A stretch of DNA of 64,000 nt, taken from contig CM055092.1 in the NCBI GenBank assembly GCA_029204225.1, forward strand, positions 18,374,886-18,438,885, in the 5' to 3' direction. Each line of letters begins with the position of its first letter. Position 1 is the first letter of the stretch. Of the stretch, positions 35,029-45,086 are shown piece by piece. The notes under the pieces were generated by a model that worked only from the letters and a program-made list of their open reading frames with translations, ran no database searches and was not told where the DNA came from. The translations under genes and the position numbers were made by a program. Origin of the DNA: Diphasiastrum complanatum (Eukaryota; Streptophyta; Lycopodiopsida; Lycopodiales; Lycopodiaceae).

Positions 35029-36153
35029 AAATGGTCCTATGGGTGGCCCTTTTTACCACAATGGAAGCACTTGTCTTTCTTCTTGGTCTTACTGGAAGAT
35101 CCATCATCCTCCTGAGTCTTGACAAATTGCTACTTAGAATTCTTTTTTCCCTTACCCTTGCCTTGTTATAGCCTTCCGTTTGGGTCAAAACGAGCAAAGG
35201 ACCCTAAAATAGGGATTTTCTTTGTTTTTTAACTGTTTCTTCACCTTGAAGAAACTTCACTCTTCACTTGTGAAGGGACCCAACTCCCATTTTAGTATGA
35301 AAATTTTTAATGAAGTTGAAGGCTAAAATGCACTTCACTCCTTCAGGGCCCTCTTCAACAAATTTTCATACTCCATTCAATGGTTGATTTTCATCCAACT
35401 GTGGATATCTCTCCTGGGTAGCACAATCTGATCCGTTGATCTTGAAACTTCTCTATCCAACGGATCTGAACACTTTAATGGAGACTCCTAGAAGCGCTGT
35501 CGTCTTCGAAACACAATGGTTTTACCTTGCTTCATCACGCGAACATATCTGTGACCGCCCTGTCTACGGCTACGCCTCTCCAAGCTGCCTGTTGCTCAAT
35601 CAAACGTGATTTTAGATCAATTTCAGCATGATCTGAGGCCTGGAGCAGGCTTGCCTTATTGAAACTTTGTGGAGAAATGGTGATTTTAGGTCAACTTGAC
35701 AAAGTGGCTTTTTTTTTTCACCTTTTACCACAACCTGCTAGGTTAGCTGTCTGGAGACCAATCTCTGACATAAACCTCATAATCTCTCCATGCCTGGTTG
35801 ACAATACAATTAGCTTCCTTCCTGACGTTACGGCATCCAAAACGGTGCACTAGCAGCAAAGAAATTACCAGTTATGTGTAGAAAACCGTAACCCCAAACC
35901 CGGTTTCAATTTTCAACTGGCTTTGAAATTGTCAATTTTTCACCAATTTTTACCCTGTCTGATGCTATGCATAGGCTACTAATCCCTCTACTAAACTTGG
36001 CAAGCTTCTATAAACTAGAAACCATGCACTAGTGCTTCTCTTTCCGTCTTCAATCTGCCGTAAACCCCAAACTCTCAAAAGACAATTCTCCCGAAGCTCT
36101 CTTCAATGACTATGCTGTACTGTGCACACTCCCTGTACGGCTCTGATACCAGC

Positions 36154-36423
36154 TTAGAATTTGCTTTGCATAGGAACAAAGATCATGATACACGGTAACA
36201 CAGACAGAAAACACTCTCCACTGCAAGCCCACATAGCAACTATATTTCTCAAAATGAAATTACATTGTACATATAGTTGTTCACTCAGGCAACCCATGCA
36301 TGACCCAGGTTGTCGTTGGTGGGTCGCGTGTCCCATCGACTTGCCTCGTGGTGAGGCCAACTGATCATTATCCACTAATAGGACCCACAATACAGTAGCA
36401 CAGTGATTCTACTTTAATTCTAA
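36154..36423 (-). repeat. Copia family A LTR (270 bp)
   Basis: Ends TTAGAATT/AATTCTAA on the minus strand. Primer-binding site TGGTATCAGAGCC at 36139-36151. Equivalent to 19681-19950. Confidence 0.87.
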
Positions 36424-36951
36424 CTGGGATTTGGCACCTTTCATGAGTATTCAAACATGAAATTTCGTGGAGAAACGGTGATTTTAGGTCAACTTGACAA
36501 AGTGGCTTTTTTTTTCACCTTTTACCACAAACCTGCTAGGTTAACTGTCTGGAGACAAATCTCCGACATAAACCTTATAATCTCTCCATGCCTAGTTGAC
36601 AATACAATTAGCTTCCTTCCTGTCCTTACGGCATCCATAACGGTGCACTAACAGCGAAGAAATTACCAGTTATGTGTAGAAAATCGTAACCCCAAACCCG
36701 GTTTCAATTTTCAACAGGCTTTGAAATTGTCAGATTTTCACCAAGTTTTACCTTGTCTTATGCTATGCACAGGCTACTAATCCCTCTACTAAACTTGGCA
36801 AGCTTTTATAAACTAGAAACCATGCACTAGTGCTTCTCTTTCCGTCTTCAACCTGTCGTAAACCCCAAACTCTCAGAAGACAATTCTCTTGAAGCTCTCT
36901 TCAACGACGATGCTGTACTGTGTACACTCCCTGTACGGCTCTGATACCAGC

Positions 36952-37220
36952 TTAGAATTTGCTTTGCACAGGAACAAAGATCATGCTACACAGTGACACA
37001 GACAAAAAACACTCTCCGCTGCAAGCTCACACAGCAACTGTATTTCTCAAATTGAAATTACAATGTACATATAGCTGTTCACTCAGGCGACCGATGCATG
37101 ACCCAGGTTGCCATTGGTGGGTCGCGTGTCCCATCGACTTGCCTCGTGGTGAGGCCAACTGATCCTTATCCACTGATGGACCCACAGTACGATAGCACAA
37201 TGATTCTACTTTAATTCTAA
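36952..37220 (-). repeat. Copia family A LTR (269 bp), distal member of the tandem dimer
   Basis: Same ends and adjacent primer-binding site (36937-36949). Followed by about 490 bp of leader and then the LTR at 36154-36423. Equivalent to 20465-20721. Confidence 0.87.
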
Positions 37221-37239
37221 CTGAGATTTGGCACCTTGC

Positions 37240-37797
37240 GTGTGTAAGTCCAATCCGATGATCACATAGAGATTTGATAATTAGAACGTCTAAAGGACTT
37301 TAGGCCTTTTTGCGAAACTTTTAATGTCGTAGGGCCTAAATGTTAAGTTAGTGAATAAAGTTGGGTCTCCCACCAAAATTGGTTCAAATTCAATTTCAAA
37401 TTGATTCCCTCCAATTTTGAATGGGTTCCCACTCTTTTTTAAATATGAATAGTTAGAGTGGTAGAAATGGGCCAATAGGATTTTAAGGCCAAGGCCCTCC
37501 TCTCCACTATAAATAGGGCCAAACTCAAATTGCTCCTCGTGTTCAAATCTTCATATCAATATGAGCAGATTGGCTCTCTTATGGAATGGACTTGTGAATG
37601 TCCTTGCTCTCTATCTTTTTTCCTCCATCTCTCATGCTTTTGTTGTCTTTGCTAACTGTCAGATCTGAATATTATTGGGACTGTATGTTCTTATGCTTTT
37701 TGTGAGAGAGAGAAGGAAGTATCCCTCTCTTTGTGGATCATAGGGTTAATGGATGTAGTGTTAAATGTGTAGTGTTAATGGATGTTAGATTATACGT
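37240..37797 (+). repeat. TATA-bearing repeat R2, copy 2
   Basis: Matches 20741-21299, including CTATAAATAGGGCC (TATA at about 37508-37515). After 'ttatacgt' it switches to the inverted copy of the expansin upstream repeat. Confidence 0.65.
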
Positions 37798-37970
37798 CTC
37801 TTCAATTTAGGGCTGATACTGATTATCCGGACATACGACGGATGAAATGGCACCAAATAAATAAATCAAAATTTTCAGCAACTAAACTTTTCAGTATGGT
37901 TTTGTTATTTGTTTTGCGTTTGCTCAAACAAAGGGACGGCACGCACTCAGATTCCTTAAAGGCTTAAATT
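37798..37970. repeat. Repeat R3, inverted copy of the expansin upstream segment
   Basis: Inverted relative to 26246-26430. No expansin coding sequence accompanies it. Confidence 0.62.
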
Positions 37971-38805
37971 TAAAAGTGTTATGCTCATTTGATGTGGTTC
38001 ATGACCTACATGTCATGTTGTATTTAGGTGCAAATTTTAAACCCTCATTATCATTGATGCACTGAAATGAAAGTTAACGACAAGAAGCACTGCATATGTG
38101 TTGAGGAAAAGGGGATGGAGATGGGAGGCAAAGGAGATACAAGCCTCCAACATGAAGGTGAACCTCTTCTTAGAGATGTTGGTCATCAAGTCGAGAGTCA
38201 CTACTTAATGTGTGGCTATCATTGAAATCAGAGGGGAAAATGTGCAAGGACGGATGAATCTAAATGTGGTTCATGGAGGGGGCGGGTGTGAATGCACACA
38301 CAAAGCTGGAAAACTAGTAATTGTACACTAAGAAACTCTAGGAATCTGGCATGTATAAATTTTTTTTTCCTACAGGCTTGTGAATTACACTTCTAAATTC
38401 TAATAAAATGCTTTGACCTGATAAAGACAAATGACCTTAAATAGAGATGATTAAGGACCACAAATGAGTATAGAGGCTTAATTTGATTGCAATGACATGG
38501 ATAAGAGCAACAACCAAGTTGTTGGTGGAAAAGCTACTCCACAGGTAGGGAAGAAAATGAATGAGGTGTCTTGGTTGGATGACAAGTCTTTGATACTCTT
38601 TTGCATGAATGTACAACAAATAAAAGTGTTAGGAGAGAATGCATTAATTGAATTAGAAAACTCATTGACAATATTTTAAATATGACCATTTCCATTCTAA
38701 ATGAATAACATAAATTTAAAAAAATGTGGATAATTGTACCACATGATTTTTGACACAAAAAAGGACTGGTTAAAAAAAAGCCACATGAAATCAACCATCA
38801 AACAT
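37971..38805. other. No gene recognised
   Basis: AT-rich, no convincing frames. Overlapping short ORFs on both strands near 38437-38794 look like chance. Confidence 0.45.
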
Positions 38806-38809
38806 CACA

Positions 38810-38940
38810 TTTGTCTTGCTGGAATTTGAAAGAAGCTATTGCCTTCTTTACAATAATCTCTTCCCTCTTAGGTAATATCCTTGGCGCCTTTGGAAGCACA
38901 ATTCTAATCATTCGTGCCCATAAGCATGCCATTCTCTAAA
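38810..38940 (-). pseudogene. Scrap of CACTA transposase C-terminal region
   Basis: 'gctattgccttctttacaat.atctcttc' parallels 21985-22030, the C-terminal exon of the CACTA transposase. Too short for more. Confidence 0.5.
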
Positions 38941-38949
38941 TTTCTCTTT

Positions 38950-39240
38950 AGGCGTCCCTAGACCATAAACCCCAAATCCCTTATCCGAAATCCTAAACGC
39001 CAATTACCACAATCCTTACCCTACATACTAAACCCCAAACTATTGACTCTAAATCCCAAGCCCTAACCCTTAGCCAAAACCCTAAACGCTAATTACCACA
39101 ATCCTTACCCTACATGCTAAACCCCAAACTATTGACTCTAAATCCCAAACTTTTCTTAGATCCCTTATCCTAGATCCCTAGACCACTTATCCTCGATCCT
39201 AAACCCCAAACCTCTTATCCTAAATGCTCAACTCAATACC
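38950..39240. repeat. Degenerate telomere-like (CCCTAAA-related) repeat
   Basis: Many CCTAAAC, CCCAAACT and CCCTTATCC variants on the plus strand. It includes an 87-bp near-exact tandem pair (about 38988-39066 and 39075-39150, both with 'attaccacaatccttaccct' and 'aaactattgactctaaatcc'). Not a working telomere: units are irregular and internal to the window. Confidence 0.6.
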
Positions 39241-39268
39241 CCAAACTCCTTACCTTAGAAGAAAAGAT

Positions 39269-39274
<6 letters not shown>

Positions 39275-39313
<39 letters not shown>
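39275..39313. repeat. (GA)n microsatellite
   Basis: About 19 GA units followed by (TG)4. A shorter GA run is at 39417-39430. Confidence 0.95.
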
Positions 39314-39315
<2 letters not shown>

Positions 39316-39713
39316 TGTGTTAATTGTTAAAATATAGAGATTTAAATGTCAAAATGATGAATGTGAGATTAATGAAAGGAGCATGACTGTAGTAAGGAAT
39401 GATGTTAGAATGTGTGTGAGAGAGAGAGAGATAGTATGTGTTATTTTAGAATTGTGTGTAGGTGGCAAAGCATGAAAGATTTGAATAGTCATTAAATTTC
39501 CCATTCTAGAAAGGTGTATAGCCATTAGTTTTCTTCCGTTAAAGACAAGGTTCTAATATAAAAAGATAAACTATTCATGGTGAGATATAGAGTTGACACA
39601 AGTTCCTTAGAAGTGTTCAAACTCACTAAAATTCTAGTGTAAAGAGAACCAAGAGGTGCCTCTACTCGATATACAGAACTCTAACCAGGAGTCGCATATC
39701 CAGTACCAGATCA

Positions 39714-40140
39714 TGTTCTTGAAAATCTAAATAAAACCATCAAAGATATAGGAAGACCCAAGAATTGAGTATGATAGAAAAAGTTGTTCTAGAACTCTAA
39801 AAGAGAACAAGATACTTATAAAACTAGCAGCTGATATCTCTGTTTGAATTACGCTTCTGCTGATAAAAGCAGTAAGCGTTGATAGCAAAACTTTAAATGA
39901 ACTCTAAAGAACTAAGCTATAATGCTCAAGAGTGTTAAAGCTTGAAAGCTTGATTGACCTGCTACAAATAACTTCAATGCTTGCTTCAATTGAAATCAAA
40001 CTGATATACATATGAATAGCTATTTATACTAAGCAAATCCAACAATGTCCAATAGTAGGACAACTAACTAGGTCATAGATCATAATGGCCAATGGGCTGT
40101 AGTGAGTTGGCATACATCTAGTTAGTACTTCTTGGAAATC
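39714..40140 (-). repeat. Copia family B LTR-like repeat, short version
   Basis: Inverted match to 12945-13827 without about 460 bp of its interior. Minus-strand end is CAAGAACA. The Copia integrase scrap lies on the upstream side (40200-40615). Confidence 0.68.
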
Positions 40141-40199
40141 TAGTTGCTATAGGGTTAGGGCAAGTCTTCTGCTTCAAAACAAGTGGATCAATTAACTGT

Positions 40200-40615
40200 C
40201 ATTCATCGACATGACCAAAGTGCTAGCGCACACTTTGTCGATTCGACTAAGCTTCTGTTCTTTCTCTCAACAAGTCCATTCGACTGAATTTGGTATAGAT
40301 GTATTCTTCCCCATTGTCAGACCTCAGTGCTTTAATTCTTTTGTCAGATTGATTTTTTGCATGCTCTTTGAATTATCAAAACTTGTTGAAAGCCTCTGAT
40401 TTCTGCTTAATGAAATAAACAGTTGTTCTATACTTTGCATCAAGCAATGGCAAAGTTTGCGTTGGATCACATATATCTGAATGAACAACATCTAGCAAAT
40501 CTTTTGTTGCATGCGTCTGACTTGATCTAAAGGGAATCCTAGTCGGCTTTCCAAGGATGCAGCTATGGATTATCCACTCAAAATTTTTTGTCCAAAAAGA
40601 AAACATTTGGTGCAA
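40200..40615 (-). pseudogene. Copia integrase scrap, block 1
   Basis: Reads (minus) CILGKPTRIPFRSS..DLLDVVHSDICDPTQT..YFIKQKSEAFNKF, the GAG-pre-integrase/integrase entry, then frame-shifted pieces of the SDNG and ERKNR regions. Near-identical to 43493-43893. Confidence 0.8.
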
Positions 40616-40784
40616 ACCAAAATGTGGTTCACTCCGAAACTAGAGGGGCCTCTAGATTGCCCCTTCCTCCCGATCCCAAATGACTTTGGCCATGTTCTAA
40701 GAGCTTCTCGACGGCTGCCCTACATTGTTGTTCATACTTTTGGGGATTGTTTTGCAAAAATTTCCCTTTCACCTTCCTCCAATC

Positions 40785-41056
40785 CCTTTTGGAGCCTATT
40801 GATGTCTTTTATCACATGCCATCACTTGCGGATCAGGATCGTGCTCTTGCTGCACTTGTTGATTCCTCTACATCAGTGCTGCTCTAGTTGTTGATGAACC
40901 AAGGCTTGTTGTTGTTTGATCCAGTTTTTTTTTCGGTAGTCGGGTTTTTTTTTTGTGTCGGGGAGAGTTATGGACTCGGCTCATTATATTCGCCACGTCC
41001 ATTTACATTTAATTTACTTTATGCATAAGCAGGCCTTGGGCCCTTTTTATTCATAA
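40785..41056 (+). pseudogene. Chromovirus 3' scrap (pol tail and LTR start), block 1
   Basis: 'EPIDVFYHMPSLADQ'-like pol tail, then the GTGTCGGGGAG polypurine region and LTR bases from 40966 (AGTTATGGACTCGG). It is cut at 41056, where the hairpin arm starts. Confidence 0.82.
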
Positions 41057-41146
41057 GCAGGTGGAGCCTGAAAAAAAAACAGAAATTCAAAAAAACAGTT
41101 GAAATTATTATTTTTGAGGCTCCACCTGCCACAGCGAGTGGAGCCC
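41057..41146. repeat. Double-hairpin GC module (site H3, block 1, first arm lost)
   Basis: GCAGGTGGAGCCT (41057-41069) pairs perfectly with AGGCTCCACCTGC (41117-41129) across a 47-base A/T-rich spacer. GGCTCCAC (41118-41125) can instead pair with GTGGAGCC (41138-41145). The two pairings are mutually exclusive. Confidence 0.8.
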
Positions 41147-41585
41147 GAATTTTTTTTATATGGAGGACTTGAGAAATTTGGGTTGTGGTTTATCAAACAA
41201 TAGGTAAAATGGTGCACATCATTGAAGCATTTGTTTTCTTATGGACTATAATTAATAAAAAGATACTTGACAAAGCTAAATGCAATAATTTTAATTTCAC
41301 ACAATATTCATCATACACATAAATAAATTTCATCTGTTATTCAAATTTTGTATTCCAATACAAAATAGGGCTGTAAAAAATACTTTAACTCAAAAAATGT
41401 CCATATTTTGTATTCCAATATTAAAAAGGGTAGTAACAACCTCTACCACCTAAGGTATATAATTCTATGTATTCGAACAACGACGGTAACAACCCCTACC
41501 ACCTAAGGTGACAACAAAAAGTTTGTCTTTTTTGTTTTGGCATAACCCTCATTACAAATTAATTACGTAAGAACTATAACTATCA

Positions 41586-43215
41586 TTACAAAGGTCGATA
41601 TGTATGATCATATTCTGAATCTTCCTCCGATTCTAAAAACTATGGATCAGCACTTCCCTGAGACTTTTGCCCTTCCGAACCTGACTCCAAAGACATCACA
41701 ACATCAAGATAGGATCTAGTTAGCTCAATATTGTGGCTATTGTAGATTGTCATAAGTTTATGACCAGTGACATTCAACAATGGTGTGACACAATACGATA
41801 GCCAAAACAAGTAGACCGACCATTTAGGGGCAGAAAAAGAAACAACAATTTTGTTGATGTCTTCCCAATGCTTTGCTCTGTTTTTAAGTGCGGGTGGGCA
41901 TATTGTTTCGTCTGTCAAAATTGTCAAATTTTCACCAAATTTTTCCCTGTCTGATGCTATGCACATGCTAATAATCCCTCTGCTAAGCTTGGCAAGCCTC
42001 TATAAACTAGAAACCGTGCACCAGTGCTTCTCTTTCCGTCTTCAACCCGCCGTAAATCCCGAACTCTCAGAAGACAGTTCTCCCGAAGCTCTCTTCAACG
42101 ACGATGCTGTACTGTGTACACTACCTGTATGGCTCAGATACCAACTTAGAATTTGCTTTGCACAGAAACACAGATCATGTTACACAGTAACACAGACAGA
42201 AAAACACTCTCCACAGCAAGCTCACATAGGAACTGTATTTCTCAAAATGAAATTACACTGTACATATAGTTGTTCACTTAGGCAACCCATGCATGACCTA
42301 GGTTGCCGTTGGCAGGACGTGCATCCCGTCGACTTGCCTCGTGGCGAGGCCAACTGATCCTTATCAACTGATAGGACCCACAGTATAGTAACACAATGAT
42401 TCTACTTTAATTCTAACTCATTGATCCTGACAACTTATTTTCTTTGGAAAGATATTCGACAAGTTTTGTGGTTTCAACCACACATGCATCATTGCGATCC
42501 TTGTATTCTGGAAACTTCTAGCTCATGAATCGCAAATAATCAATAAAGGACATTATTCCTTTCATTTCATCTGGATCCAGATCCTTCCTGGATGCTAGAA
42601 TGATGGCTATATCTTTCGAAGGTACACGTTGCAACAATTTGAAAGGCTCGCTCCATGCGTTGTCTCCATCATTAGAATAGTATTTCCATTGCATAGTTGG
42701 CCCACCATTCAACATTCGCAAACAAAAATAGTGAGGATTGGTGTGTCCTTCTAAGCCCTCATTTCCTTGAGCAATACAAGGATCTATAAATTGTTTCTAG
42801 TCAACCATTTGTTCCAATATTTCTACTTCAGTGCTTTCGCTACGACTGCCACCTATCTTTTCACCAATTCGTGCTAGCAAATCTGGCATTGTATAAACTG
42901 ATTTGGACTTCAAAGCCCTAGATATGACACTGAAAACCTGATCTATGTCTTCATGTGTGTGGCCAATCAAAAGAAATCTCATTTCTACCTTTTGGAAGAT
43001 GTTATGTGCCACTAACATACAACAAAGACCAAAAAAAATTTGTTCTTGTTCTCCCTCCAAAAATTGTCAGCTTGAATACGTAAGATTGGAGGAAAGCTAC
43101 TGTGTGATGCTTGTACCTTTCTTATTGCTTGCATTATTGATGTGGCAACTTGATTGCTATCATGAGCATGCAAGGTATCAATCCAAACATCACATAGCAA
43201 TTTGAATCCAGGAAC
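41586..43215 (-). pseudogene. DUF7869-type gene, copy A (5'-truncated, LTR-interrupted)
   Basis: Middle part 43215-42440: VWIDTLHAHDSNQVA, LRIQADNFWRENKNKF and IGHTHEDIDQVFS, which match the conserved DUF7869 blocks (DNC-RENKN and GHTHEDID). The frame then meets a Copia LTR and leader piece (42416 down to about 41917) and resumes with TDETICPPALKNRAKHW to the gene end at 41586-41588. Breaks include stops at about 42519 and 41641 (CAG to TAG versus copy B). The upstream end is fused to Copia integrase sequence. DUF7869 has no proven function; its spaced Asp motifs suggest an RNase-H-fold, transposase-like protein. Confidence 0.8.
41917..42416 (-). mobile_element. Copia family A LTR (42146-42416) plus 230 bp of leader inside copy A
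   Basis: LTR ends TTAGAATT/AATTCTAA, primer-binding site TGGTATCTGAGCC, and the leader cut at 'gacaattt'. Inserted within the DUF7869 gene at the same point as in copy B, so the event predates the block duplication. No target-site duplication seen. Confidence 0.85.
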
Positions 43216-43219
43216 CAAC

Positions 43220-43893
43220 TTATAAGCTCGACAGGATCATACAACGTATAAGCTTGATCTGAAGTAGTGGAGCTGATGAAAATGATCCGGTACTCTGGAA
43301 GGCGAGCTTCTCCTTGAGATCATGCAGTATTTGTGCATAAGTGATACATCCAAAAACTCATAAGTTCGATAAATAAGATATGGAGCTTGTCCAAACTTCA
43401 AATGGTGTTTTGTCTGAGAGGACTTTAATAGGACATCTGCTCTGAATGTAAGCTGCAGTTGAAATTGCTTTAGCCCAGAAGGACTTCAAAAGTGTCACAT
43501 GTGCTAGCACGCACTTTGTCGATTCCACTAAGGTTATGTTCTTTCTCTCAACAAGTCCATTCGACTGAATTCGGTATAGATGTATTCCCCATTGTCAGAC
43601 CTCAGTGCTTTAATTCTTTTGCCAGATTGATTTTCTGCATGCTCTTTGAATTATCGAAACTTGTTGAAAGCCTCTGATTTCTGCTTAATGAAATAAACAG
43701 TTGTTCTATACCTTGCATCAAGCAATGAAAAAGTTTGCGTTGGACCACATATATCTGAATGAACAACATCTAGCAAATCTTTTGTTGCATGCCTATGACT
43801 TGATCTAAAGGGAATCCTAGTCGGCTTTCCAAGGATGCAGCTATGGATTATCCACGCAAAATTTTTTGTCCAAAAAAAAAACATTTGGCGCAA
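43220..43893 (-). pseudogene. Copia integrase scrap, block 2
   Basis: GAG-pre-integrase/integrase entry (CILGKPTRIPFRSS, VVHSDICGPTQT, 43893-43651). Frame-shifted pieces follow, recognisable as KALRSDNG, ERKN, TAAYI and FGCI..Y, down to about 43220, where it joins DUF7869 copy A. It extends further than block 1. Confidence 0.8.
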
Positions 43894-44059
43894 ACCAAAA
43901 TGTGGTTCACTCTGAAACTAGAGGGGCCTCTAGATTGCCCCTTCCTCCCGATCTCAAATGACTTTGGCCATGTTTTAAGAGCTTCTCGACGGCTGCCCTA
44001 CGTTGTTGTTTATACTTTTGGGGATTGTTTTGCAACAATTTTTCTTTCACCTTCCTCCA

Positions 44060-44330
44060 ATCCCTTTTGGAGCCTATTGATGTCTTTTATCACATGCCAT
44101 CACTTGCGGATCAGGATCGTGCTCTTGCTGCACTTGTTGATTCCTCTACATCAGATGCTGCTCTAGTTGTTGATGAACCAAGGCTTGTTGTTGTTTGATC
44201 CAGTTTCTTTTTGGTAGTTGGGTTTTTTTTGTGTCGGGGAGAGTTATGGACTCGGCTCATTACATTCGCCACGTCCATTTACATTTACTTTACTTTATGC
44301 ATAAGCAGGCCTTGGGCCCTTTTTATTCAT
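44060..44330 (+). pseudogene. Chromovirus 3' scrap (pol tail and LTR start), block 2
   Basis: Same as 40785-41056; LTR bases start at 44242. The LTR ends at 'tttttattcat', then 205 bp of unassigned AT-rich sequence precede the hairpin. Confidence 0.82.
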
Positions 44331-44536
44331 TTGTATGACTAAGTTCCTTTATAAACATATTATTATTAGGTTTAACATTGTCTCAATTAATTTTGGACTT
44401 TTTCAAAATACATTTCAAAAAATGGACAGAAGAATTTCATGTTAATTAATCACAAAATAATTGATTTTTGACAATGCCTGATACTTGTTTTACAAAAGAT
44501 TGAGCCTCCAAAACAAAGTTTGGAAAACAATTTTGA

Positions 44537-44644
44537 AGGCTCCACCTGTCGTGCGGCAGGTGGAGCCTAAAAAAAAAACAGAAATTTAAAAAAAAAAATT
44601 AAATTATTTTTTTTGAGGCTCCACCTGCCACAGCGAGTGGAGCC
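44537..44644. repeat. Double-hairpin GC module (site H3, block 2, complete)
   Basis: Four alternating arms: AGGCTCCACCTG (44537-44548), 8-base loop, CAGGTGGAGCCT (44557-44568), a 47-base A/T-rich spacer with A-runs, AGGCTCCACCTG (44616-44627), then GTGGAGCC (44637-44644). Stems are perfect over 12 and 8 bp. It lies about 440 bp beyond the DUF7869 copy B stop. Confidence 0.85.
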
Positions 44645-45086
44645 CGAATTTTTTTTATATGGAGGACTTATGAAATTTGGATTGTGGTTTATCAAACAAT
44701 ATGGTAAAATGGTGCACATCATTGAAGCATTTGTTTTCTTATGGACTATAATCAATAAAAAGATACTTGACAAAGCTAAATGCAATAATTTTATATAACA
44801 CAATATTCATCATACACAAATAAATAAATTTCATCTGTTATTCAAATTTTGTATTCCAATCCAAAATAGGGCTGTAAAAAATACTTTAACTCAAAAAATG
44901 TCCATAGTTTGTATTCCAATAGTAAAAAGGGTAGTAACAACCTCTACCACGTAAGGTATATAATTCTATGTATTCGAACAACAACGGTAACAACCCCTAC
45001 CACCTAAGGTGACAACAAAAAGTTTGTCTTTTTTGTTTTGACATAACCTTCATTACAAATTAATTACGTAAGAACTATAACTGTCA

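Larger units (their letters stand above)
35045..37797. repeat. 2.75-kb direct repeat, copy 2 (partner 18554-21299)
   Basis: Holds gag C-end scrap (35045-35165), Copia leader (35166-36138), LTR, leader piece, second LTR and the TATA-bearing repeat. Its left edge abuts the Gypsy 5' LTR with a 16-bp gap, so pol is missing on this side. Confidence 0.92.
40200..43215. repeat. Tandem block 1 (partner about 43490-46740)
   Basis: Copia scrap, Gypsy 3' end, hairpin module, DUF7869 C-end, Copia LTR and DUF7869 middle, all in the same order as block 2. Offset is about 3.28 kb before the hairpin and 3.50 kb after it, because block 2 has about 220 bp more just before the hairpin. Confidence 0.88.

Noticed and set aside
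38950-39240. A real telomere
   Set aside because: Units are irregular and flanked by ordinary interspersed repeats on both sides.
39275-39313. CRISPR-like or regulatory GAGA array
   Set aside because: Plain dinucleotide microsatellite without unique spacers.
40640-40660. Palindrome CTAGAGG..CCTCTAG as an element terminus
   Set aside because: Short, single in each block, and not repeated at a matching other end.
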